Shown one piece after another: positions 1 to 12,300 of a stretch of DNA of 17,866 nucleotides; within the stretch, counting starts at the first letter, position 1; each line of letters opens with the position of its first letter. The position numbers and the translations under genes were made by a program. Origin of the DNA: Candidatus Aenigmatarchaeota archaeon (GTDB lineage: Archaea > Aenigmatarchaeota > Aenigmatarchaeia > PWEA01); assembly GCA_003550625.1 (NCBI GenBank), contig PUKU01000057.1, forward strand, positions 1-17,866. The letters run 5' to 3'. Below the pieces are notes generated by a model that worked only from the letters and a program-made list of their open reading frames with translations, did no database searches and was not told the DNA's origin.

Positions 1-354
1 CAACGGCTCCAACAGAACGTCCAGCAGCCTTAGTTCTTCTGGGTCTACCCTAACACTTGCAGGTATCCTGTATTCAATGTCGTCGCTTTCTACTACAACT
101 TGTCCTGTGTAGATACCTTCTGCTGCATCGTCCATAGCTACTGCTTCTATGAGGACGGTTTGAGTGGACGCCGCGTCGAGATCCACCGTATCCTCCTGAA
201 GGGTCATAATTTCAAATATAGCTCCTTCTAGAGTTAGTTCTACGCTTTGAGCCTCTTCGAGCTGGTTCGTGAGTCCAATTGAGAAGGTCTTTCTTTCACC
301 TGGCTCAATGGCAATGTCTACTAGGTCTGCCTGTACATCAAGCGGGGCTCTATC
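1..354 (-). other. NEW3-like domain, cut by the left edge
   Basis: About 118 residues: RAPLDVQADLVDIAIEPGER, KTFSIGLTNQLEEAQSVELT, VDLDAASTQTVLIEAVAMDD, EGIYTGQVVVESDDIEYRIP, ASVRVDPEELRLLDVLLEPL. The pattern 'P-G-E-x-K-T-F-x-I-x-L-T-N', 'A-x-S-T-Q-T-V', 'E-G-x-Y-T-G-x-V-V-V' and 'I-P-A-S-V-x-V' is a good match to archaeal NEW3-type modules. The last residues (E-L-R-L-L-D-V) usually open another CARDB/NEW3 module that precedes a membrane anchor in such proteins, so the C terminus may be within a few hundred codons. That distance is inference. Confidence 0.7.
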
Positions 355-3300
355 CGGGACATCAACTGGGTCCACGGGTTCTACTGGGTCTACGGGCTCC
401 ACAGGTTCAACCGGTTCCACTGGTTCAACAGGATCAGGTGGAGGTGTTGGATCAGGTTCCTCGGGCTCCTCACAGTCGCTGGGCGACACATCATAGGTCT
501 CCCCATGCTCATCTTCACAAATACCGTCACCTATTATATACTGGGCTACTGCAAAGGCTGCACTCTCATTTCTTTCTAGCTGATCGGTCCATAATTTGTC
601 ACCGGCGCTTGTCAGGAATACTTCTTCGCCTCTTTCAAGCCTTTCGAATCCTTCAAGGCCTTCATCACAACCCTCTGTGACTGTCCAGTTAGAGCATTTG
701 TATATTGACGCTGATCCAACATCTATCTCTGCGTCGTCAGGAATATTGACGAATAGTTTGCTGCTGTTCGTAGGTAGATCTGTACTTGTATATACAGCGT
801 TGAAGCTTCCCGGCACCCTTGAAGTTCCTATATCACCTACCTGTATAGGGTCTTCGTAGCTTCTATCTATGTCAACGCCTTCCTGGTCAATTCTGCTTTT
901 GAAGAACTCGTACCTGAAGTCGTACTCCCTGTTCCTCACAGTCTCGTTATACTGCCCTGTTTCGTTGTCAGGTGTGAAGTTGAGTATTGTTTCTCCTGTT
1001 TCTGGTTCTTTGAATATAAACTCACTTTCTATAGGTGGTTGATCATCGTCCAGATTTTCGAGATCCCTTGCAGTTCCTCCGAACCACGAGGTCGTGTAGA
1101 TTTCAAAGGTCTCCCATTCCTCTACACAGTTTCCTGAAACATCGCATGCGAAAACAGAGATGTTGTAAACCCCTACCTCGTCTGTGTCAGTAAAGTCCTC
1201 TTCGAACTGATATGTATTTACTTCTCTATGAAGGAACTCCGGCTCGAACTCTTCCGTAACATTTTCATCGGGTGGATCGAACCTGCCTTCAACGCTCCCG
1301 ATGTCCACGAGGCCCGAATCCGTAACGTTTATTTCTGCGGTAACAACTGAACCTCCTTCTACCTCCAGAGGTAGACCTATATCTATTTCAGGTGGTTCAG
1401 TGTCGTTGTAGATTACAGCGTCCTCCTCGATGTCTGACCGGACGTGATGCTCAGTTATATCGTCTTGGGTATCATGATCGGCTGTTACATTCAAATCGTA
1501 CGCATGTCCTTCATCCGCTTCGCTCTGGAAGCTTATTTCCCAGAGATCAACATCCTCTATATATTCTGCACTTTCGACCTCGCCTTCAAGTGAATGCGTG
1601 TGGTTCTCGAGTACTACATCAAACTCTACGTCTTCGTCTATATGTTCAAAGCCTTCGTCCGAGCCAAAGGTGACACTCACGTTTGTACTGATAGTATCTT
1701 CCGGCTCAGGACCTAGAACTGGTTCCCCTTCTGTTGGACTGTCTATACTGACATAATAAGGCACTGCTGTCAGCTCAAGGTCGGTATCTTCAAAGGTTTC
1801 GTTTTCTGCTCTTAACGTCCCTGTGAAGGTTTGGTGGTCCTCGGTATGCGGTATATCCGTAAACACGGTAGTTTCTTCTGAACCGCCATGCGGTACAAGT
1901 ATTTCTTCATCTTCGAGCTCCACATGCTCGCTGATTTCATCCAGCACAGTTAGGTTGAGGGTAGCGTTTACTGTTCCAAGGTTGTAGAAAGTTATTGTTC
2001 CCAGGACTTCTTCTTCGCCGGAAAGGCCTGTAAGTTCAAGCTCATCAGGCTCCTGTTCCCATTCTATGTCCACATCGACCTCGACTTCTAACGTTTCATT
2101 GTTTATCAGCTCGTCGTCATCGTCCCTGAACTCAATCACTCCTTCGTGTAGTCCTGCCGGATACTGTTCAGGTACGCTCACCGTTATATTGAAGACCTCA
2201 TCTTCACCTATTTCTGCCGATATGTTTTCCTTCGGGGTTATATTGGTGACCAGATCATCGCATGCAGGACCTGTTTTACAATCTACCGTGGCGTTTTCTA
2301 TATCAACATTTCCTGAAGAGGTGAAGGTTATATCTCTGCTCTCCGTCTGTCCGTCGTCCAGAGCAAAGGCCAGGGATTCAGTTAGGTGCATATACGGATT
2401 TTCTTCGATCAAAACATCCACCTCCCTACTGCTTTCGCCTTCTTCGTTCTCTTCATCGGCAAGTGGATTTTCCCAGTCCAACTCCAATTTGATTTCCTGG
2501 ATGTCTGGTTCAGTGCCTTCATCAACAGTCATCATTACTTCTAAATCAGTGGTTTCACCTCCTGCAAGGTCTCCGATACTGATAGAAGATTCATCAAGCG
2601 TTACATTCTCACCGATGTCATGGAGGCTGAGCATTACATCCTCGACCCTGGCGCCTCTGTTTTCTATTTCTATGGATAGTTCTTCTGTGTAATCCTCAAG
2701 TATAGTAACGCTGTCTACCACAATGGGGTCTTCTTCTGGGGTGGCTGTTACATGGCCTTCGTCCTCTGCGGTTACGTTTATTGGATCTGAACATTCGGTC
2801 ATCGTCTTTTCCTTTACAGGATTAGTACTGTTTCCACATACTCTCACGCTATGGTTTCCTGTCTTGTTTGTGGAGTAGGTCGCCTTGTACAAGTCATCAT
2901 ATGTCTCATTCATTTCCTGTATGTATGTTTCATTGTCTGGCTGCGTCACGTTGAACCAGACGTCATGCATTTCGTATATGTCGGTGACATTTGCGGAGAT
3001 ATCGGTCTCACCGTAGGTCGCTTCAAATATACTTGGGTCGGCTGTTACATTGCTTATGTAGGGCCCGCGATCTTGTATGTCAAAGGTTATGGTCGTGTCC
3101 TGATCAGGGGGATATCCGTAGTCTACTGCATCCAAGGTAACACTCGCGTCTACTACGTCACTTGGTTCGTCGTAGGGTATACTGTATTCGACGGCTACCT
3201 TTCTGCCTGCTCCCGGAGCCAGATCGAAGGAGGTAGTATCGGGAGCCCCTGTTGGATAAGCGTCTATCAGTCCTGCGCCCTCGCCTGATCTCCATACATC

Positions 3301-6300
3301 CAGAGTAATCTTGACATTTCCTATATTCTCTGTCGTTATGTTTCCTAACGTGCCGCTTTCACCTGGTTTGACTGGAATCTCGCCGAACGTTTCGGGTTCA
3401 CGTGGCCATGATTCGTTCACAGGAACTGTAGCGTTTACTGTTATCTCGTCGTAGCCTGCATTAGATGTATTGAACCTGAGTGTAGTCCAGTAGTTTCCAG
3501 GCGGTTGATGGTCAGGAACGTCCAGGACCACTTCTGAGTTTATGTCTTCTCCTGCGTCCAATAAGCCCGTCGGTTCCGTTGATAATGAGAGCTCACATTC
3601 GGGACAGTCAACAAATAGATTGCCTTCAAGGAACTCTGCTTCGATATCGTATAACGCATCATTTCCGAATGATCTGAAGGCCACGTCTGCCATTTCGGTT
3701 TCTCTTCCGTGTGGTGTGGTTGTGTTTAATACCCTTCTTTGTTCACCCTCTGCTTCCTCACCATCGATTTCTGTAACTTCGACCCTGGGTTCGGGGTTGC
3801 TGGAAACCGTAACTTCCGTTGTATTGGTCTGGTTGCTCTCTGAGAAATCAGGATTGGACCAGGACGCTTCTAAGTTTTTATAGAATATCTGTGGTGTTGT
3901 TCCTGGAGGAACCGTTATATCGAGCTCCGAAGTGCAGACATCATCCACACTAATATTTCCACATTCGATCTTTTCTTCACTGTATTCCACGTCTTCACCG
4001 AGATCGTCGCTGGGTGTCATGTTAACGCTATAGGCTGTAGCTGGTCCTTCGTTCTCGAATGCAACTTCGGCCTCGTAGGTGTACCCCTCTTCTTGTGTTA
4101 TTCTTCCCGCGACTTCGTACTGCGGCTCTAAGAGAACTTTCCCCTCGGTTTCACCGAAGACTTCGAGTGTTTCAACAAAGGTCTCGTTATCATTGTTTTC
4201 GTCCTCTGCCCACACGTATACATCATGCTCGCCGCCCGCCTCAGGTGTATAGTTCACAGAGAAAACAGCCTGCTCCCCGAACCTACCGTGGTCCCTGTAA
4301 GGAGTTATATTCTCCATGTTTAGGTATTCTGTAGTTCCATCTGGCCTTTGAATAATTGCCGCAACGTCCTCTATCCTATGGTTGTCGGTCACGTTGGCTG
4401 TTATATTAGTTTCTTCGTAGTTTGCTTCCAGGCTCCTGGGGTCTGCTTCGACGCTGACGAACTCGGGTGGGTCTATATCCTTTATACTGTACTCTGCATG
4501 TGCAACTTCCTCGCCTTCCTCGGCGGTGTACATCTGGGTCTCGTTGTCCCCTATTTCCATCCTGAAGTGGAGTGTTCCTTCTTTGTAGGGGAGGAATTCA
4601 TGTGAGTACAGTCCGGTTTCGTTGGTCATGAACTCCCCTATGTAGGTGTAGTTGTCTTCATCCCAATCGTCCCACCTGTAGGAAAGATTGAAATTATACC
4701 CTGATATTCCAGACCTTGCCTCAGTGTCCTCTACCATTGATGTGAGATTGAATTCGTCGGGGAAAGGAAGTTCTTCCTCGTCTTCTGGGCTGACTATCCT
4801 TGCTCCTGCGAGGCCGTGTATTTCGACGTCGACCGTATCTTCTACGTTGTCGAAATGGTCGTACGATACGCCTGCTGTCCAGAAGGTTTCGCCCGTTTCC
4901 TGTTCTGCCATTCTCCCACTCGGTACTGTTTCATTCTCTTCTAATCCGGCGTCGTACTGCCACAGCCAGTCTCCGGTTGCGTTTTCCCAAACTACCTCTG
5001 CTTCTTCAGGAGGTTCTTCGTAGTTCTCAGTCCTGATGTTTGTCTGTACCTCTGTTCCCGTGTCCTTTGAAAGTCCCGCGCCTTCTTCTGGATATATTAT
5101 CTCTGTGTACAACCTGCCCCTAGCCTCTACTTCTGTTTCATTGGTTTCCGATGGCATCGCTTCGTCGTGTGTGGCGTTTACGTATAACGTGTAGATATCA
5201 GGGTCTATTTCGTCTGAGAAGCTGTAAGTTACTGTGCACTCGCCGTCCTCTCCGGTGTCGCACCAGTCCACAAACCCTGACTCGTCGTAAACTGTGACGT
5301 TTGCATTTTCAGCATCCTCCTCACCTTCGTTCACTTCTACCGATATCTCAGACTCGGAAGGATCGTACGAATCGTTTCTGTATATGGACTCTGGAGAGGG
5401 ATCTATGTCTTCTATATGGAGCCTTCTCTCAAGGAGCATTTCCGATTCTATCTCTGTCTCGTAGGCATCGTAGTACAGTTCTGGATCGTCGGTTATGTTG
5501 CAGGTAAATGTGTAGTTTCCTCCGGGATAACCATAACTGAACCATTCCTCAGCAAGCTCACCTTCTTCATCAGTTTCGCCCTCTAGGAAGAGTTCGACGT
5601 CTTCATCCTCGTAGTCCTCTGGATACTCCTTCCATATCTCTGCATTGTATCCCTCTATCGGTTCGTTTGTCGAGTTTTCCCGAACCGTGCAGCTTACATC
5701 TATCCAGTCACCGTAGGAGTGTACGCTGCCGTCTTCGGGCTGAAGGTCTTCCAAGCTGCTCCAGCCGAATATAGATATATCTATATACTCTACGCCGTCG
5801 TCGTAGTAGTCCCGGCTGCTCTCTGCGATAAGATCTGTTTCTCCTAGATCTGTTTCCGGAAGAACCTCCCAGGTTATATTATGTCCTGTTCCTATGGAAT
5901 TTTCGTCTATACGATTTTCTTTATACCACACCACTTCCACGTCCTCGTCAAGTGGATCGTCTATACAGTCGGTCGTTACAGTCGAGTTGAGATCGTATTC
6001 CTCTGTTCTGCTTAGATTAGCGCCTTCTTCAGGATTATCAATATGGCTGTAGAGCTGGCCGAATACTGTGAAATCTGTATCTGTGAGGTTTTTCTCCTGA
6101 TACCAGGGATCCTCTACACCTCCTTTCCAGTACTGTGGTCCAACCTCGGAACTGCAGTCTGTTTCGTAATCAACGCTACAGTAACCCTTATCGGAAATAC
6201 AGTTCATTTCAACAGTGTAACTTTCTCCGTCTTCTGTAGCCCATACAGTTCCTGAAGCGTTGTCTGCGAGTGTTCCGCGGACTTCATCATATATACTGAA

Positions 6301-9300
6301 GTTAAAGGTCGCTGAGTCATCTACTCTCCTTAGCTCATCGTCCGTGGTTTCGTCTACTGACAAGGACACGGGATTCGGCTCAAGTGTGAATTTTTCCGGT
6401 GTGGTATTTTCTGTATGTCCATGAGCGTCTTCAGTCTTGAAGATGAACTCGTTCTCACCTATATCCGTACCGTTGAAGGTGGTTTCAAACTCAACGGGAT
6501 AATTGGTGTATCTTGGAGAAACCAAGTCCCAGTCTATAAGCTCCCAGTCTTCATCTTCCTGTCTTTTCCAGATGCTTACGTTGTTCTCGACCTCATCACT
6601 GTCGGTAAGCTCTACATAGAACTCGTAGGTTTCGCCCCAGTATCCTTCTTCAGGCGTGATTTCCTGGTTGTCCAGTTCGGGTTCACTTGAGACATGTATA
6701 GCGTCTTCGAGGTAGTATGACTCCATGTCGGGATACGGAGCGTGGTATTCTTTTCGAGTGAATACCTCTACATCATCCCAGCCGTAACCAGCTCTTCCTG
6801 TATCAAATTCACATACGTAGGTACCGTTGCCTAGGTCTATTGTGTCCTCACAGTCGAAGTCTATGTAGCTGTAGTAGGTGTACTCGGTTTCAGCGCCGGT
6901 TACATACCCACAATCGTCTTCTACTGTACTTGTGAGATTTATTACTTCACCTCCTATTACCGAATGGCCTCGTGGATATGTGATATTTGGTTCTAAATAG
7001 GATCTTATTGTCAAGTCGTGCTTTGAGGAATTTGTATCAACGAAGTACTCGTCAACTACACCACCCTTCCAGTCTTGTTCTCCTGTCTCATAGCTACAAC
7101 CAGGTTCAAATCCAAGATGTCCGTATCCAGTACCGTTTATTGAAAGACTGTAGCTGTCGTAGTTTTCTCCGTCTTGGGTTACCCAGAATGTAAAGCCATG
7201 GCCGCTTGTCGATACATCAGGATTGTATCTGTCTTCTACATCTAGCACAAGGTCCAATGTATCTGTACCGTTCCTCCACACAGTTTCTTCGTGGCCACTG
7301 ACAAGCTCTACATCAACTAGGTTCTCCTTTATAGTAATTCCATCCTCTTCTGTGTGTCCGACGAGATCTCTTTCGGGTAGGTCTTCAGCTTCGAATCTGA
7401 ATTCCCAGTCCGAGTCCCTATATTCCATGAAGTTGAAGTTCAGCCCTTCGTCGTAGTCGTTGTATTCTATAACCACTTCTTCGTTTTCTGGCGACTCTAT
7501 TATTTCATTTATTCCGTCCTCCCATTCACCGCCAGTTGCTTGGGGATGCCTTGCCTGCATGGTAAGATCTACATCTCTATTGTCGTCGTTGTGAACATTT
7601 AGTGTGAAGGACCAGGTTTCTCCCCAACCACCTTCATCAAAGCTCCAGTCTTCTGTATCTTCGCCTCTTTCTGAAGTGAACTCTAAAACCTCTACTTCAG
7701 GGGTGGTTCTCAGGAAGAATACTTCCTCGACATATTCCTCAGCTTCATAATAATATGATTTGTCTGAATCTATCTGGATATCGTACCATCCACCAGACAT
7801 CTCTGCAGGCGAAGAGGTATTTCTCTCGCATCTGTATTCACCCCCGCCGTAGTATTCTATTGGTTCACAGCTGTAGGATTCGCCTTCAGCAGGATTGATG
7901 AGTGTTATGTTTACGTCTGCATCTTCTATACCAGGACCTTCTTCATGTATCTCTGTGATCTCTGATATCACTAACACGTCTTCGCCCCTTTCTATTTCTC
8001 TTTCATCGGGGGGCATTTCTATGTCAGGTTGAATCAATTCATTGTAGAGATTTCCTATGATTGTGAGGTTGAGGAACTCTGTGATATTTTCGTCGTGGTA
8101 TCCTTCGTCCTGGTAGGTTCCACCCGTCCACTCTTGCTCACCCACATCGTAGTCGAAGGGATCGGGTTCGAAGTTGATTGGCAGGTAACCTGTAGAGTTA
8201 GTCTCATTGGTAATCGGCGAGCCAAAGTTTTCTCCGTCCTCTGTTATCCATACAGCTCCATCAGCTCCTTCGTCGACGTATTCTTCTGCCGTATCGTCAT
8301 AAATTCTTAGTGCAAGCTCCCCGCCCCTTGTCCTGTTTACTACTGTATTGTTCCCACTTACGTATTCAATGGTAGCGTTGTTCTTCTTTACCAACGGGCC
8401 CTCTGCAACTGAGGTATTGTCGAGGTTATCAGGTTCACCGTCGTCCACCTCTATCTTGAAAGAAGTGGGTCCTATGTCCTCTCTTACAAAGTCATCGACG
8501 TAGATCTCGCATGTTCCTTGTCCACCTTCTACGACGTCCTCGCCTCTCATCTCAAAGGTGTCGCCGTCGGTTCCTGTCGTATTTTTGAAAAGACGGCACG
8601 TTACGTCCGCACCAACCATATCATAGACATCAAGACTGTAGTTGAATCTCTCCGTCCAGCCATCTTCTTCGGGCTCAAAGCTTTTGTTTTCGGTAATCGG
8701 TGGTGGATTGTGCAGCTCGAACCAGTCCCCGTACTCGGTTTGGTTTCTGTTATAGTACTCATGGTCGGATACAATCTCTATAGACCAGTTTCCTACGTAA
8801 TGGTCAGTGCTGTCGAATACAGTGGTGTAGTTACCGTCGCCTTGATCTACAATTTCATTTGAATCTATTGTTGCTTCATCACCTGTATCACTGAATAGAT
8901 CTATCCTCTCCTCTGTTTCAGTTATTCCTCCCTCGATATCGCAGTCCGATGTCACGGTCCAGTTTATGTCTATAAGGTCGGTGACATCGTACTCAGAACC
9001 CTCCTCTGGATATGTCAGGTAGTCGTAGACATCGCCTATGACGTCTATGTTCTGGCTTGACGAGTTTATGTCTTCGAAGTACTGGCTTTCATGCACACCG
9101 GCAATCCAGTCACGTTCTCCTGCCAAGTAGCTACAGTCCGGTTCAAAGTCGTACCTTAGAACTCCTTCTTCGTCGGTTTCTACTGTGACCTGTTCATTGT
9201 AACCACCGTCGTCTTCCTGACTCAACCAGTAGGCTCCGGGTACTCCTTCCTCGACGTACTGTAATCTATCAAGGTCGTAGACCTCCATCTCTAAGGTAGC

Positions 9301-12300
9301 TGTTGAGCCAGGCTTGTCTTCCGAGCGGTTGACGGCTTCTGGTAAAGGATCGTCAGGAGTACCTACAAGGACCTCGTTTTCTGTAAGTGTTATCTGTTGC
9401 GTTTCTGTTTCTTCGGTCAGGTTGTATGAGTCAGTAGCGTTGAACTTGAAGTATATCTCGGATCCTTCGTCGAAGTCCTCACGAGTAAACCTGTTTGTGT
9501 AGTCCAGTGTTTCCCAGCCACCTACATCTAAATATTCCCTCGTTTCCTTTATCTGATAGTCCCCATCTTCTTCGTATGCATACCATAGAGTCACGTTTAC
9601 AGGATCCTCTTCGGGCGTCTGGTGATCAAGGTCTCTGAAGTCCACCTCAAATTCGTACGGATGTCCCCAGCCACCTTCCTTTGTATCAACTGAGGGATCT
9701 CTAAGCTCAGGCTTCCTCCTTACCTGGTATACGGATTCGTTTTCAGCTGAGTCGGGGAAGTAGTAATCCTTGGTGAGGTTTGTTTCAACGTCATAATAAC
9801 CCGGTAGGTCATCGCTGCTTGTTTCATATACACATGTGTAGTTACCGTCGCCATGGTCAATTACATCATCACCATCACATACTTCATGAACTTCCTCGTC
9901 TTCTGCCAGGCCGCTTGCTCCGTGGAGATCCAGTCTCAGGTCTGCTTCGTCTACAGGTCTGCAGTCATCTTTTGCTGTGGCATTGAAGTGTACGGTTTGT
10001 CCTTGATCGTATATCTTTCCGTCGGAGGGATCATGGAGGTTGACATCCAGGGCAGAGTAAACCTCCATTATATTAACTGTTGAGTTTTTACTGTAGTAGT
10101 AATCGTATTCTTCCTCTATGTATTCGAACTTCCATTCCTGCTCGCCAGTAAGTATATTACAACCTGGTACGTAGTCCTCAATATCTACGTATCCTGTAAA
10201 GTTTGTCTCCGTCGTCCTTTCTGTGGAGTAGTTTTCACCGTCTTTGGTGACCAGAAGACGTACACTGTCCGTTCCGAGGGAGCTTCCGTCCTCTGCGTCC
10301 TCGAAGTATGCTGTAAGAGAATCTTGTGTCGGCTCTTCGTCGTGTCTTGTAACATTTGTTTCTTCTCCACTGAGTACTGTTATGTTTACTTCCCTTCTAT
10401 CTACTACAAGTTCCTCTATCTCTGTTTCACTACCAAGGCCATGCTCATCCGTCGCGTTTACCTTCCAGTACCATGTATCGATCTCATCCTCATCAAACTC
10501 ACGTGTTTCAAGTTCTACGGTGTCGTTTCTTGGATCCACTACGTCTTCTACTGTGTCCTCAAGTTCCCAGGACTGTTCGCCGGCGCGTGAAACCCACAGC
10601 TTTACGTCGCTTACAGCGTCTCTGTCGTATACCGTTACGTTAATATCAAAGCTTGATCCCCATGTTTTGGATTCTTTGTCCTGTGTGTGGTTGTGGAGAA
10701 CCGGAGATCGCGCATTGTGGAATACGTTTTCAAATAGTTTTTCATCCGACGTGTGGAACTCACGGTCACTGGTAAACCTTACATCGTAGTCACCACTCGG
10801 ATATTCCGTCATATTCAGAGCAGTATTGTAGTATCCGTCGCCCTCGTTTTCTGTTTCTGTGGGTATCGATATATCGTCCTGCTCGACCGTGAAGTTAACC
10901 GAAGCGTCGTCTATTAAACCCGCGCAGTCATCGGAAACGTTTCCAAGGATGGATATATTTTCACCTTCAAATACAACGTCTTCCCCGGCTTCTGATGTCC
11001 TTCCTTCTGGTTCGGCCAGGGTGTTGTCAAGATGGCCTATCACCGTCGTTTCAAGGTAGCCTGTGAAGTTCTCGGCGGTGTACCACTTGCTTTCTCTCGT
11101 TCCACCTGTCCACTGCTGAACACCAGCATTGAACTCGCAGTCGGGAGAGAACTCGTACTTGATGGTCTCGTTTTCCGACTGTCCCTCTCCTATCGTTGTG
11201 AAGTTCTCGCCGTCCGTCGTGACATAAATACTGTCGTTTGCGTTCTCCTCTATGTAGGTATCCCTGTGGAGGTCGTAGGCCAGCAGGGAGAAATTTTCTG
11301 CATCAGCATTTCTCTCCAGTACAGTTTCATTACCCGAGTCGTACTCTATCTCAACAAGGTTCTCCTCAACTGTGAAGTCGAAGACAGAAGTGTTACTGAA
11401 CCCAGACATTTCTGTTTCGTTGAACCTGTGGTCCGTAGCGTTGAACTTGAAGTAGTAGTCGCCGAGCTCCGGGAACGCATCGAAGGTGTGGTTGTACTCC
11501 AGCGTCGTGTTGTCGTCACACCTGTAACAGGTCTGGTTGCCGAACTTCTCCCATGGACCGTCCTCTTCCTCTGATATCCAGGGTACGACAGTAACGTCGT
11601 CTCCGTCCTCATCGTATACCGTTATATTGAAGTCGAAGGTCTGGCCCCAGCCGCCGGGATCCGGAACTATGTCGTGGAAGTAGAGCTCGGGATCGAAGTT
11701 TATCTCGTACATTATCTGCATCGCATCCTCCACGGTCGTTGAGTTGGTGTTGTAGTACTCTTTTTCCACCTCCGCGGTCAGGTCGTACCAGCCGTATTCC
11801 CTGTCCGTTGTGTTGAAGAAGCACTGATAGACGCCATCTTCAACTTCTGACACGTTTTCTCCCTTGCATTCGTCGTAAACTGTATCGTCTGTTTCCGCGA
11901 CAAGGGAAACATCAGCTCCAGTGACAGGCTCACCACAGTGATTTTCAACTTCAACAGTGAAGTTGGTGTGGTTTATGCCTTCGTTTAGCCTCTCCTGTCT
12001 TGGTTCAGTTATATTCACGATAGGATTCTCAAGAACGGTAATGTCATATACATCGGAAACTGCATCTTCCTGGAAGGGATCATCTATATCGTCCGTGGTA
12101 TAGGCCCACCAGTTCTGTTCACCTATCTCGAAATCACAACCAGGCTCGAAAGTCGCATTTGAATAACCATCCTGATCAGCGCTTTCACCGTCTCCTTCTT
12201 CAGTTATATCAACCGGGTTAGTTCCATCCTGAGTTACATTAAACCATATATCAGGCTCTTCGACAGTCTCATATACTCCTCTATCTAAATCGAAAACATC

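Noticed and set aside
269..496. Forward frame with a Gly-Ser-Thr tandem, resembling a linker or silk-like repeat
   Set aside because: It is the complement of the V-[ED]-P tract of the real gene. The minus-strand frame continues in phase on both sides, and the forward frame has no other support.
2066..2692. 208-codon forward-strand open frame, Ser-rich
   Set aside because: It is antisense to the giant gene. Glu/Asp codons (GAN) on the minus strand read as Ser-rich TCN triplets in a forward phase and avoid stops, giving long low-complexity frames. The same applies to 10244-10789, 11032-11574, 14098-14616 and the other forward frames.
11346..11824. Two minus-strand frames (11346-11612 and 11609-11824) as separate small genes
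   Set aside because: They are in other phases than the giant frame, which is intact here and encodes well-conserved parts of units 3 and 4.
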